From the NCBI GenBank assembly GCA_910579995.1, contig CAJTWH010000003.1, positions 85,712-149,711 on the forward strand: DNA of 64,000 nucleotides, given 5' to 3'. The notes beneath the pieces were generated by a model that saw only the letters and a list, made by a program, of their open reading frames with translations, made no database searches and had not been told where the DNA came from. Of the stretch, positions 17,481 to 26,628 are shown in pieces (position 1 is the stretch's first letter; each line of letters begins with the position of its first letter). Source of the DNA: an uncultured Muribaculaceae bacterium (GTDB taxonomy: Bacteria; Bacteroidota; Bacteroidia; Bacteroidales; Muribaculaceae). The translations under genes and the position numbers were made by a program.

Positions 17481-18713
17481 TCAATCGTTGCGGCGGTTGC
17501 GGTTCGTTCCCCACTTGCGCAGGTAATGGCGTATGGCTGTCATCGACTTGTTACCGGCCTGAGGTGTGATAGCCGACTGCAGCCAGTCGCGAAGTTTCGA
17601 CGGACGCCCCGTATCGTTGATCTGCGAGGGATTCTCGCTTGTGGTGCTCTCGTAAACCTTCGGGACGCGCTCTCCACGCAATACTGCCAAGGCGTTCTCT
17701 GCCAAGGCGCGGAGTTCGTTTTCACCGGGATATACATAGATAGGCGCAATATAATCGACGTAATCGGCGATAAAGTCGGTCACGCGCTTGCTGTGTGCGA
17801 TACCGCCCGTAAGCAATATGGCGTCGACATCGCCTTTGAGCGCGGTTGCCATCGCACCGATTTCCTTGCATATAGTATAGCACATGGCACGCAATATAAG
17901 CATGGCATGAAGGTCATGGTTGAGGATACGGTCAAGCACCTCGGGCACCGATGTTGTGCCTAAGTGAGCATAAAGACCACCGGCACCGTGTACCATCTTG
18001 ATGAGTTCATCCTCGGTATATTTACCTGAGAAACAGAGCTTGACAAGCGGACCGGGAGGAAGCGAGCCTGAGCGTTCGGGAGAGAACGGACCGCAGCCGT
18101 CGAGGGCGTTGGTGGTGTCGATAACGCGTCCGCGGCGATGGGCGCTCACTGTGATTCCGCCGCCCATGTGGCATACGATAAGGTTGAGCTCTTCGTAGCG
18201 TTTGTTGCTTTCCTTGGCAAATACGCGGGCCACAGCCTTTTGGTTAAGTGCATGGAACACCGACTCACGCGGCAGCTCGGGGCAACCGCTGATCCGGGCG
18301 TAGGGCATCATCTCGTCAACCACTACCGGGTCGGCGATATATGATTTCACCCCTATCTCATCTGCAATGTCGCGGGCAAGCAGGCCGCCGAGATTGGAGG
18401 CATGCTGCATGCGTGCGTTGAGGAGGTCGCGGCGGAGATCGTCGTTCACCTCATACACACCGCTCTCGATAGGGCTTATTATACCACCGCGGCCGATGAT
18501 GGCGTCGAAAGAGCGCAGATCAACGCCTTTTTCATCCAAGGCATTTTCTATCAATTGCTTGCGCCAGTCAAACTGGTCTACCACCTTTGCGAATTGCGCC
18601 AATTCCTCGGGTGTATGGTCTATCGATAATGTGAAGTCGGGCTTATCGTCGGTATAGACCGCGATTTTTGTTGAAGTAGAGCCCGGGTTAATGGCAAGTA
18701 TCTTGTAGGGCAT
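17481..18713 (-). CDS. buk: Butyrate kinase
   Basis: A 410-residue acetokinase-family enzyme. It interconverts butyryl-phosphate and ADP with butyrate and ATP; branched-chain acyl-phosphates are also used by this family. ASKHA-fold motifs are clear: LAINPGSTSTKIAVY at the N-terminus, IIGRGGIISPIESG, CHMGGGITVSAHRRG and AILLTGGIAHSKRVTDF. The family is normally about 355 residues. Here the core ends near VLRGERVPK and is followed by about 55 extra residues, rich in Ser, Thr and then Arg/Lys, ending RKWGTNRNRRND. It lies 13 bases after ptb in the same operon, the classic order for acyl-CoA to acid conversion with ATP gain. Confidence 0.92.
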   Translation of the reverse strand: MPYKILAINPGSTSTKIAVYTDDKPDFTLSIDHTPEELAQFAKVVDQFDWRKQLIENALDEKGVDLRSFDAIIGRGGIISPIESGVYEVNDDLRRDLLNARMQHASNLGGLLARDIADEIGVKSYIADPVVVDEMMPYARISGCPELPRESVFHALNQKAVARVFAKESNKRYEELNLIVCHMGGGITVSAHRRGRVIDTTNALDGCGPFSPERSGSLPPGPLVKLCFSGKYTEDELIKMVHGAGGLYAHLGTTSVPEVLDRILNHDLHAMLILRAMCYTICKEIGAMATALKGDVDAILLTGGIAHSKRVTDFIADYVDYIAPIYVYPGENELRALAENALAVLRGERVPKVYESTTSENPSQINDTGRPSKLRDWLQSAITPQAGNKSMTAIRHYLRKWGTNRNRRND

Positions 18714-18726
18714 AATGTTTTTGCAT

Positions 18727-19632
18727 TTATCGGCTCATCAGACAAGCGAGAGCGATTGAATAAAGCTTGGTAAGAGGTGTGTCGCCACGTGATGTCAACA
18801 CGCACGGGCGGTTGGTGCCGACAACGATGGCTGCAATCTCTGCTCCGCCGAAGTGTGTGGCCGATTTGAAAAATACATTACCCGACTCGATATTCGGGAA
18901 AAGGAGGCAATCGGCGTCGCCGGCTACAGAAGAGCCTTTTACTTTCTTCTCTTCAGCAACTTCAGGATACAGAGCCACATCGAGCGACAGAGGCCCGTCG
19001 ACTATTACCTCGCCGAGTTGCCCGCGGTCGGCCATCTTTGCAAGTATGCACGCTTCTGACGATGATATCACCGAGGGCAACACCTGCTCCGACGGGGCTA
19101 TACACGCCACTTTGGGCCTGTCAATGCCGAGCTTGCGCGATATGCCGGCAAGGTAATTGATAAGAATGGTTTTCTGCTTAAGGTCGGGCAGCGGGATCAC
19201 GGCCACATCGGCGATACAGAGGAGTTTGTCGCGTCCCGGCATTTCTACCACCGACACATGGCTCAATGTACCCTTGGGTGGGAACAGCCCGGCTTCTTTG
19301 TTGAGAATACCGCGCATGTACTTGTCGGTAGACACAAGGCCTTTCATCAGTACGTCGGCACCGTTACCGGCTACGAGCGCCACAGCTTGAGCCACGCACT
19401 TGATGTCGTTTTTCTCGTCTACGATGGTGAAGTTGTCGGGGTCGATACCCTTAGCCCTGCATGTGGCGACAATACCTTCGCGGTCGCCGAAGAGGGTGGC
19501 GTCTACAAGTCCTTCAGCGCGGGCATTTTCTACTGCATGAAGGGTGTGGGCGTCGTTGGCGCAGGCTACAGCCAACCGACGGCGGCCTCCGCTGCGGGCG
19601 GCCTCTACGATTTGCTTTAGTTGTGTTATCAT
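18727..19632 (-). CDS. ptb: Phosphate butyryltransferase (acyl-CoA:phosphate transferase)
   Basis: A 301-residue member of the phosphate acetyl/butyryltransferase family, which turns an acyl-CoA plus phosphate into acyl-phosphate and CoA. Characteristic segments are RRRLAVACANDAHTLHAV near the start, GADVLMKGLVSTDKYMRGIL in the middle, SHVSVVEMPGRDKLL, and VIVDGPLSLDVALYPEVAE, with the closing FGGAEIAAIVVGTNRPCVL. The length is that of Ptb rather than the long Pta. It is first in a two-gene operon with buk. The upstream enzymes of butyrate synthesis are not in this window, so straight-chain butyrate or a branched-chain acid could be the product. Confidence 0.88.
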   Translation of the reverse strand: MITQLKQIVEAARSGGRRRLAVACANDAHTLHAVENARAEGLVDATLFGDREGIVATCRAKGIDPDNFTIVDEKNDIKCVAQAVALVAGNGADVLMKGLVSTDKYMRGILNKEAGLFPPKGTLSHVSVVEMPGRDKLLCIADVAVIPLPDLKQKTILINYLAGISRKLGIDRPKVACIAPSEQVLPSVISSSEACILAKMADRGQLGEVIVDGPLSLDVALYPEVAEEKKVKGSSVAGDADCLLFPNIESGNVFFKSATHFGGAEIAAIVVGTNRPCVLTSRGDTPLTKLYSIALACLMSR

Positions 19633-19642
19633 AAATATATAA

Positions 19643-19701
19643 GGTGCGAAGTCAGCTGCTACGGCAACATTACCGCGTGTCTGCTTCGCACCACAAAGAT
19701 A
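19643..19701 (-). promoter_or_regulatory. Promoter and leader hairpin of ptb-buk
   Basis: The minus strand carries a -7 box TATCTTTG (19694-19701). The leader then holds a 9-pair stem, CTTCGCACC (19684-19692 on plus) with GGTGCGAAG (19643-19651), enclosing 32 bases and ending about 10 bases before the ATG. A -33 TTTG at normal spacing is not obvious. The stem covers most of the 5' UTR and may affect translation or RNA stability. Confidence 0.5.
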
Positions 19702-19752
19702 GCAATTGTTTTTATATATTTATGTCTGAAATGTCTTAATCGGCCAATTTTG

Positions 19753-22008
19753 TTATCTTTTTACCACAAGCCTCCTCTCGATACCGGACCTTGAGTCGCC
19801 TCCGGCACGCAATATGAATTCACCGGGTTCTACCCTGCGCTTCATGTCGCCGCCTACGATTGCAAGCGAGCTTACCGGCAAAGCTATCTCTACACGGCGT
19901 GTCTCGCCGGGGCTGAGTGTCACACGCTCGAAATAGCGCAGGTCGCATACCGACGGCGTCACACTCGCCACAAGGTCGGTGCTGTAGAGCTGAGCAACCT
20001 CCGTAGCCCGCATGTTACCTGTATTCCGCAGGTCGAAGCTTACTTTGATGGTATCGTCTGCGCCATACTCATCTTTGTCGAGTGCGAGATTGCTGTACTC
20101 AAAATCGCTGTAGCTCAAGCCGTAGCCGAATGGATAGAGCGGTTCGAAGCCGGCGTCGAGATAATACGACGTACATCCGAGGAAGGTATTCCCGGCGTCG
20201 TCAGGGATATCCTGTATAAACAATTCCTGACCCGTGGCCGGACGGCCGGTATTGGCATGATTGTAATATATCGGACATTGTCCGGAAGTCGACGGGAATG
20301 TTACCGGCGTCTTGCCCGATGGCGACTCGCGCCCCATAAGTATATCGGCAAGTGCGGGGCCGCCCATCGTGCCGGGATGGAAACTGTAGATTACAGCGTC
20401 GGAAAGCGCGGCCTCATCGCCTATCGCCAAGGGACGGCCGGCCATCACGATCATCACCAACGGCTTGCCTGTAGCCTTGAGCTTTTCCACCAGACTGCTC
20501 TGCGCACCTACGAGGCCGATTTCAGCCATCGAGTGACCCTCGCCGGAAAGTATGGCGTCTTCACCAACGGCAACGACTATCACGTCAGCACCGTCGGCAG
20601 CCGCTACTGCTTCGGCTATGCTTGCTTCGTCGGTGCGACGCGGGGTAAGCAATCCGGGGCTATAAATCAGCTCGACATCCTCTTTTTCAAGTGCGTCGCG
20701 CAGCGTCACGGTGTGCTCTTTCTCTCCGTCGAAAATCCATGTGCCAAGCTGGTTATAGCGTGCGTCGGCCATCGGGCCGGTGAGCAGCACGCGCTTGGTT
20801 CGCTTTGAGTCGAGCGGCAGGGTTGCATTGTCATTCTTAAGCAATATGGCGCTCTCCAAGGCCGCTTTCCGGGCAGCGGCAAGATGAGCCGGTGCATATT
20901 TCACGGTCTGCGGAGTCTGCACGTAGGGATTCTCAAACAGCCCGAGCTTGAATTTCGCACGCAATATGCCTCGCACGGCGCGGTCGATATCCGCCTCTTC
21001 AACTTCGCCGCTCTTTACAAGGGCTTCGAGATTGGCAAGATAGATACCGTCTTCCATATCCATGTCGACGCCTGCCGTGATACACTTCGCCGCTGCCTCG
21101 CTCTCGTTGGCGGCGACGCGGTGAGGTATGAGTTCGCGGACACTGAAACAGTCGCTGACCACAAAACCGTCGAAGCCCCATTCGTTACGCAAAATATCTG
21201 TCATAAGATATTTATTGCACGACGACGGCACTCCATCGTTGGCGTTGAAAGAGGCCATGAATGTGAGCACGCCCTCATCTTTGGCTGCCTCGAAAGGCGG
21301 AAGATAGGTTTGCCTGAGTTCGCGCTCGCTCACTCCGGTGGTGTTGTAGTCGCGTCCGCCCTCAGCCGCACCGTAGGCCACAAAATGCTTGGCACATGCG
21401 GCTACCGATGTCGGAGACCCCAGAGAGTCGCCGTGCTGAAAGCCGGAGGTCATAGCCCGCGCCAATACAGATGTAAGATACGGGTCTTCGCCAAAGCCCT
21501 CGGCAATACGGCCCCAGCGGGCGTCGCGGGCAATGTCGATCATCGGGGCGAAGGTCCAGCGCACGCCGTCGGCCGAAGCCTCCACGGCTGCCACGCGGGC
21601 ACCCTCCTCAACCGTTGAAGGCGAAAAACTCGCGGCGAGGCCCAGCGGTATGGGGAAGATAGTCTTGTAGCCATGAATGACATCGCGCCCCATAAGCAGC
21701 GGTATGCCGAGACGGCTTTTCTCAAGAGCCAAGCGCTGGAGAGCGTCGGAGGTGGCGGGGTCGTTGACGTTCATAAACGACCCCACATTGCCCTCCTCTA
21801 TCATTTTGGCAAAGTATGCGCGCCCCTCGTCGCTGTGCTGATATGCCCGCTGGTTGAGCTGACCGATTTTCTCTTGAAGCGTCATGCGCCCCAAAAGGTC
21901 CTCTACCCTCTCCTCTACAGGAGCGTTAGCCTGCCGGTAAACGGGCTCAGCGACCATCGGCCACACCGACAGCACGGCGGCGACTAATGCGCAGATACTG
22001 TTTTTCAT
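19753..22008 (-). CDS. GH3 beta-glycosidase
   Basis: A 751-residue secreted enzyme (signal peptide about residues 1-20) of the BglX-like three-domain GH3 layout, which removes beta-linked sugars from the non-reducing end. N-terminal barrel motifs are MTLQEKIGQLNQRAY, GIPLLMGRDVIHGYKTIFP and the nucleophile segment GFDGFVVSDCFSV, where Asp is kept and a Cys follows in place of the usual Trp or Ala. The second domain has GPMADARYNQLG and the acid/base region EDAILSGEGHSM. The end is a fibronectin III-like domain (STDLVASVTPSVCDLRYFERV). Start overlaps the stop of the phosphodiester glycosidase by 4 bases. It is the last gene of the PUL operon. Confidence 0.92.
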   Translation of the reverse strand: MKNSICALVAAVLSVWPMVAEPVYRQANAPVEERVEDLLGRMTLQEKIGQLNQRAYQHSDEGRAYFAKMIEEGNVGSFMNVNDPATSDALQRLALEKSRLGIPLLMGRDVIHGYKTIFPIPLGLAASFSPSTVEEGARVAAVEASADGVRWTFAPMIDIARDARWGRIAEGFGEDPYLTSVLARAMTSGFQHGDSLGSPTSVAACAKHFVAYGAAEGGRDYNTTGVSERELRQTYLPPFEAAKDEGVLTFMASFNANDGVPSSCNKYLMTDILRNEWGFDGFVVSDCFSVRELIPHRVAANESEAAAKCITAGVDMDMEDGIYLANLEALVKSGEVEEADIDRAVRGILRAKFKLGLFENPYVQTPQTVKYAPAHLAAARKAALESAILLKNDNATLPLDSKRTKRVLLTGPMADARYNQLGTWIFDGEKEHTVTLRDALEKEDVELIYSPGLLTPRRTDEASIAEAVAAADGADVIVVAVGEDAILSGEGHSMAEIGLVGAQSSLVEKLKATGKPLVMIVMAGRPLAIGDEAALSDAVIYSFHPGTMGGPALADILMGRESPSGKTPVTFPSTSGQCPIYYNHANTGRPATGQELFIQDIPDDAGNTFLGCTSYYLDAGFEPLYPFGYGLSYSDFEYSNLALDKDEYGADDTIKVSFDLRNTGNMRATEVAQLYSTDLVASVTPSVCDLRYFERVTLSPGETRRVEIALPVSSLAIVGGDMKRRVEPGEFILRAGGDSRSGIERRLVVKR

Positions 22009-23714
22009 TTCACCACCATTTTTTTACCGTCGCGGATATATATCCCGGGAGCGAGCGGCATATTGCACTCCACACCCATAAGATTATATATGCGCCCGTC
22101 ACTTGCCTGTCCGGCCTCGATATCTTCGATACCCGACACTGCGCCACCGACAGATACGGCATGTGTGCATTTCACACCGTCGCACTCGACTGTTATATAG
22201 CCGTAGACAGGTGTAGACGAAGCGGTAAGAGTTGTACCGGTAATCTTACCCAAGCCCTCGCTGCAGCGCAATGTATAGCCGCCACTCTTGCTGCCGAGCA
22301 GTGAGCCATATTGGTTATACAGCAAGATGGCAGGTGTCAGCGAGCCACCGACAGGAAGACTGATCACCTCATCGGGGGTATCGACACGAACTTCGGCAGT
22401 AGTATTGTCTTCGGGGGCATTGTCAAACACCATCAGACAGTTGGCAACCGCACGCGGGGTCGATTCTGTAGTCTTGTTTACGATAGCTTTGGTAACGTAG
22501 AGCTCGGCCGAGCCGCCACCGTCGCATTGCATCATGTTGCTGCAGCCGAAGTGGCGTGCTATCTGCGAAGCCTTGGCGGTATTGAGGCCTGCCGATTTAC
22601 CGTAGACCGGATCGGTGGATTTGTCTATCACCATCATATAGAGAGTCTTGCGGTCGGCAGATGTGCCGTAGAGCGATCGTGGATAAGTCATGCTGTCGTA
22701 GTCGGCGCTGTTGCATTGGCTGCGTACTTCGCCATCAACCATTGTCACCAAGTTGCCGCCGATGGCAGTCTCTACAAGGGGATATTCAGGATTGGTTTTC
22801 GGAGAGAACTGGAAAGCATATTTGAGCGACACCTTATCGCCAACTTTCACATTGGCGAGTTTCGTATGACCGTTGCCGCGGCCTACCAGAGCAAGGTCAT
22901 GGTCGCCGAGTGTGCCGGTGCCGGCATTGTCGCGCACTTCTTTCACGATGAAGTCGATAAACTGTCCGCCCATCCATTCCTGACCTTCAGCGAGATCAAG
23001 AAGTACTTCGATGGCGTCGCCGCCCTCAGCAGCCTGATAGAATGTGCCCGACAGCTCTGCGGAAATCGGCTGAAATGCCTTCGATGTGCCGTAGAAACTG
23101 TTATACATGCCTATTTCATCGGGGTGAACGCCCTTGTTGCACTGCGCTACGGTGTAGAGAGCTATGCCGTCGTTGATACGCACGCTTACCGATGGCTGGC
23201 AAAGGTTGACGAATACCTCTTTGTCGGGGCTGATTGCCATAAGGCCTGTTGTGGTGACAGGACCGCCAAAGGCCATTTCCTTAGACATATTACACTCGGT
23301 CACCATCTTGCCGTTGCTGATAGAGGCATTGCGTGTCACCGACGAAAACATTTTGCCATCGGGAGCCTGCGACGACACCGCCCAGAAGTTGGCATTCTGT
23401 CCGGCGATGGCCTTATGGCCTGCTGTGGTCTGACGTGTGGCGGCAGTGCTGATGAGCTCGGTGCCTTTTGCGCTCTCTTTAGCCACCGAGTTTTCCACCC
23501 CGACATATTCGTTGTTCATGTCTACAATCACCATATTCACATTCAACGGTATATCAGGGAAACGGAGACGGAGGTATTTGGTGCCCGGTCCTATCTGACG
23601 TTCTATAAGGCGATCCATCTGATAGGCCTTGTTGTCGATCATTACATCTTCGGCCCATGCCTGGCCGCAAAGTGCAAGAACAGCTCCGCTAAACAATAAT
23701 TTTTTCAGTTTCAT
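22005..23714 (-). CDS. Phosphodiester glycosidase family (NAGPA/DUF2233) protein with type IX-like tail
   Basis: A 569-residue secreted protein (signal peptide about residues 1-21). Residues about 80-430 form the NAGPA domain, whose human relative uncovers mannose-6-phosphate by removing GlcNAc from a phosphodiester. Typical parts are AGQNANFW, TAIGGNLVTMVDGE and the signature MMQCDGGGSAEL with an acidic residue cluster. A beta-sandwich (VDTPDEVISLPVGGSLTPAI) follows, then a short tail (IYNLMGVE ... LAPGIYIRDGKK) of the kind used for type IX sorting. Start ATG lies 97 bases from the upstream gene, with a hairpin between. In the PUL it may cleave phosphodiester-linked sugars. Bacterial members are little studied. 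Confidence 0.8.
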   Translation of the reverse strand: MKLKKLLFSGAVLALCGQAWAEDVMIDNKAYQMDRLIERQIGPGTKYLRLRFPDIPLNVNMVIVDMNNEYVGVENSVAKESAKGTELISTAATRQTTAGHKAIAGQNANFWAVSSQAPDGKMFSSVTRNASISNGKMVTECNMSKEMAFGGPVTTTGLMAISPDKEVFVNLCQPSVSVRINDGIALYTVAQCNKGVHPDEIGMYNSFYGTSKAFQPISAELSGTFYQAAEGGDAIEVLLDLAEGQEWMGGQFIDFIVKEVRDNAGTGTLGDHDLALVGRGNGHTKLANVKVGDKVSLKYAFQFSPKTNPEYPLVETAIGGNLVTMVDGEVRSQCNSADYDSMTYPRSLYGTSADRKTLYMMVIDKSTDPVYGKSAGLNTAKASQIARHFGCSNMMQCDGGGSAELYVTKAIVNKTTESTPRAVANCLMVFDNAPEDNTTAEVRVDTPDEVISLPVGGSLTPAILLYNQYGSLLGSKSGGYTLRCSEGLGKITGTTLTASSTPVYGYITVECDGVKCTHAVSVGGAVSGIEDIEAGQASDGRIYNLMGVECNMPLAPGIYIRDGKKMVVK

Positions 23715-23736
23715 AGCTTCAGGGATTAAGGTTGGA

Positions 23737-23797
23737 GGTTTGCAGGAAGTGGGCAGCGAGTTCGTTTTTGCTGTTTACAACCCACTGCCCACAAACC
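23737..23797. other. Intergenic hairpin between the DEP-motif gene and the phosphodiester glycosidase gene
   Basis: GTGGGCAG (23749-23756) pairs perfectly with CTGCCCAC (23785-23792), and GGTTTG (23737-23742) can pair with CAAACC (23792-23797) as an outer or competing arm. There is no T-run, so it is more likely a processing or stability element than a terminator. Confidence 0.45.
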
Positions 23798-23811
23798 ACA
23801 AACTTATAATT

Positions 23812-26535
23812 TTATTTCACAACGAATTTCTTACCGCCGCGGATATAAATGCCGGGGGCGAGCTCGCCCTTCATTTCAATACCCATGAGGTTGAATACGC
23901 GGGTGTCTGCTTCATCGCTGTCGGCACCTACGGATTCGATACCCGACGCCGTGGTAGGCGCAATCTTGATGTTGTCGAAGTGCCAAGGATAGCAGAGCGA
24001 TGTCAAGGTGAGTTTCGATGTTCCGGCTGGAATATGTACGTTGACATAATCGGGAGTCTCGTTATAGCTCATCTCGCTGCCATCGTCGGTAGAAGATTTA
24101 GGCCAGAGATAAAGCACATTGCTTGGGGCACCGTCTTTCTCGGCAGTTGAAATCCAGCGGCTCTTGTCGGCAAGGACTGCGTCGAAGTCGGCTCCGTCGG
24201 CACTGGTCACCTCGGGGCGCAAGGGCTGGTTGGCGGGGGTGAGTTCTTGATCGCCGAGAGTCATTGTCATGGCGGCGGCATATTGCTTGGGCCAGTTGAG
24301 GCTCGGATTATCCTCAATGATATACTGGTAGCCGGGAGCGACACCATTGTAGGCCACGCGGAAATATTCTTCGGCAGGCACGGCATGTTTCACTGAAATG
24401 TCAACATACATGTCTGCGTCGGCATTGATGGTGTATGTGAATTTCGAGCCCCAGTTGGCTATGGCAGCCTCGCGGGTTATGGTGCGGTTGCCGTCGTCGG
24501 GTATGATGGCCGAGTAAGTGCTCCAGCTCGGATCACCCATTGCTGAGAGGCGGTAGCCGCCGGTGGCATTGTTGTCTTCAGTGATGAATACTCCTTCAGC
24601 GTCGGTGCGATAGTTTGATGTGGCATATACCGGAGTGGCATATTCTTCTGTCTCAGGCTCGTTTTCACTTACCAGATAGAGAACGAAGCGGCCCGGCTCG
24701 AGTTCGTAGGTCTTGGTGCCGGCAGCGTCGGCTTCGGTAGTGCCGTCCATGAGCACGCGCTTAACTGCGATGTCCTTGCTGATTGTCACAGTCTGTTTAT
24801 TGTGGATATCGCCGTTGAGAACCATCATGAAGAGGTTCTTGCCGTTTTTGAGCTGAGATACGCATACACCCTCGCCGTCGGATGTCACAGAGTTGATACC
24901 TTCGGGAAGAAGTTCTTTTGTCAGACGTGTGCAGCCTACGGGAGTAGTTGCGTTGGTGTGGCCTGCGCTGAGGAATTCAGCTCCGAGGAACACCCATGTC
25001 AGCGCGTGGATATCTTTGTTGATACGCTGCACCATATACCATACCGGAGTTTTCTCATTGTTTGTATTGATAGGGGCGTCGTAGTATGTGTAGCCGCCGT
25101 AAGGGTTGGGGCATTTGTAGGTGAAATACTGCACGCCCTGAGCACCGTAGGCAAGGTTGCCGAAGATCTGCACTCGCATGTGGTCTTCCTCAGGTGTCGG
25201 ATACGACACTCCTGCTTTGCCGCAGTTTGAAGCCACCGAGTGAGCGAAAGCCCAGAATGATGTGTGGTAGTACTTGGCAAGTTTTGATACGATTTCGAGG
25301 TTCTGATAAAAGTCGGGCTCTATGTAGATTTCCTTGGTATCGTCGTATTGGCGCACGGGATAATAGTCGTAGCTGATAAAGCCTGTGCCTACCTCGCGCA
25401 TGAAAGTATGCACATATTCATCGTAGCTTGTAAATCCGATTGCGGGCATGCTCGTGCTGATATTGAGCAGGTTGCCGTAAAGGAGATTCTGCTTGTCGAA
25501 TTCGCGGATCCAATTCACCTTCTGAGCCATTTCGGGGAAATGCTGGCGATGGGGTTCGTCCATGATAAACCAACCTGCAAGGCGGTCTGAGGCCATGCCG
25601 GCAGGTACGTTGGATTTCACTTCATCATAAGAGCTTACACCGGCCTTGCATATCATGGTGAGCTCGGTGCCCTCGTGAAGGTTTACCTGAACACCGTTTA
25701 CTTCCTGACCGTCGAAGAGGAAAGCCTTGTCGACTCCCGGCCATGCTGTGCCTTGGGTCATGGTGAAGCCGCAGTCCCACAGCTCCTTGTATTGCTCATG
25801 AAGGAAAGCGGGAGCTTGATCGCCTTTGCCGCCCTCGAAGTCTACAGAGCCCCAAGCATAGATGGGGAAATACTTACCGGTCGGATGGCGATAGTAGGTG
25901 TTCATCTCCGGCAACTGGTTGTGGCTTGCCTGATGTCCGCCCTTGCCGTCGGCTGAGCCATTGAAGTCCTCAGCCTCAATTATATTCTCGCCATCGGCTT
26001 TGAGCGTTATGTCTTTAAAGGGATATTCGTTTACGTCGTAGCGTATGTTGCGGATCTGAATAGCACCGCCTACGGGCAGGTCTTTGAAGTAGATGTCCTG
26101 ATACTGCCCTGCTTTATTGAGCAGACGGACGACATTGCTTGTGCGCTGGCTGCTCACGTCGCCGCGGAATGTTGTCCACTCATCGGTGGCCACCATGCCG
26201 TTTTCGATGTTATAGTCTTTAGTGGCACTGCCCATAAACACCTTATACATCCTCAGCATTATATTGCTCAGATTATTTGTAGAGCGATATTCAAAGCAAA
26301 GAGCGGTGTATTCGTCGGGCACGGCTTCTTCGATTGTATTAAGGCGCACACTCGGAATAAGAGCGCCGCCGTCATTGGTCTCGCAAGTCAAGGTCCATGT
26401 ATCTGTCGAAGGATCATAGTCTGACGAGAAACCGCTGCCGACCGGCAACTCAACTATCTTCATCGGATAGCCCTGCGCGAACATCAATGTAGGCATTATC
26501 AGTCCTATCGCAGCTATCAATGTCTTTAATTTCAT
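23812..26535 (-). CDS. Large secreted TIM-barrel glycan-active protein with DEP motif and type IX-like tail
   Basis: A 907-residue protein with signal peptide (about residues 1-20, MFAQ). Residues about 22-175 are a beta-sandwich with TALCFEYRST and IQIRNIRYDV. A linker IIEAEDF leads to a TIM-barrel-like part with GWFIMDEPHRQHFPEM (Glu327 in DEP, a plausible catalytic acid), then YDYYPVRQY, WAFAHSVAS and MRVQIFGNLAYGAQGVQYFT, reminiscent of GH42/GH-A clan enzymes. Beta-rich domains follow, and the end is RVFNLMGIE ... LAPGIYIRGGKK. It is a paralogue of the 51747-54629 gene. I cannot name a GH family with confidence. It is preceded by a minus-strand terminator, so expression is probably lower than that of the genes before it. 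Confidence 0.72.
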   Translation of the reverse strand: MKLKTLIAAIGLIMPTLMFAQGYPMKIVELPVGSGFSSDYDPSTDTWTLTCETNDGGALIPSVRLNTIEEAVPDEYTALCFEYRSTNNLSNIMLRMYKVFMGSATKDYNIENGMVATDEWTTFRGDVSSQRTSNVVRLLNKAGQYQDIYFKDLPVGGAIQIRNIRYDVNEYPFKDITLKADGENIIEAEDFNGSADGKGGHQASHNQLPEMNTYYRHPTGKYFPIYAWGSVDFEGGKGDQAPAFLHEQYKELWDCGFTMTQGTAWPGVDKAFLFDGQEVNGVQVNLHEGTELTMICKAGVSSYDEVKSNVPAGMASDRLAGWFIMDEPHRQHFPEMAQKVNWIREFDKQNLLYGNLLNISTSMPAIGFTSYDEYVHTFMREVGTGFISYDYYPVRQYDDTKEIYIEPDFYQNLEIVSKLAKYYHTSFWAFAHSVASNCGKAGVSYPTPEEDHMRVQIFGNLAYGAQGVQYFTYKCPNPYGGYTYYDAPINTNNEKTPVWYMVQRINKDIHALTWVFLGAEFLSAGHTNATTPVGCTRLTKELLPEGINSVTSDGEGVCVSQLKNGKNLFMMVLNGDIHNKQTVTISKDIAVKRVLMDGTTEADAAGTKTYELEPGRFVLYLVSENEPETEEYATPVYATSNYRTDAEGVFITEDNNATGGYRLSAMGDPSWSTYSAIIPDDGNRTITREAAIANWGSKFTYTINADADMYVDISVKHAVPAEEYFRVAYNGVAPGYQYIIEDNPSLNWPKQYAAAMTMTLGDQELTPANQPLRPEVTSADGADFDAVLADKSRWISTAEKDGAPSNVLYLWPKSSTDDGSEMSYNETPDYVNVHIPAGTSKLTLTSLCYPWHFDNIKIAPTTASGIESVGADSDEADTRVFNLMGIEMKGELAPGIYIRGGKKFVVK

Positions 26536-26556
26536 GGTAAAATTCAGTTTTTGGGA

Positions 26557-26606
26557 AGAAAAAAGGGCAGAAGACCCGGGTCAGCGACCGAAGCTCTTCT
26601 GCCCTT
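26557..26606 (-). terminator. Internal terminator/attenuator in the PUL operon
   Basis: On the minus strand AAGGGCAGAAGA (26595-26606 on plus) pairs perfectly with TCTTCTGCCCTT (26563-26574), followed by six T. It sits between two genes of the same orientation, 22 bases after the stop of the small secreted protein and 21 bases before the next ATG. Confidence 0.88.
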
Positions 26607-26628
26607 GATATGTCAGAATTTCTATTTC

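Noticed and set aside
22311..23699. A 462-codon plus-strand frame opposite the phosphodiester glycosidase gene
   Set aside because: Fully antisense to a protein with clear NAGPA motifs, with a His/Cys/Tyr-rich composition unlike real proteins here.
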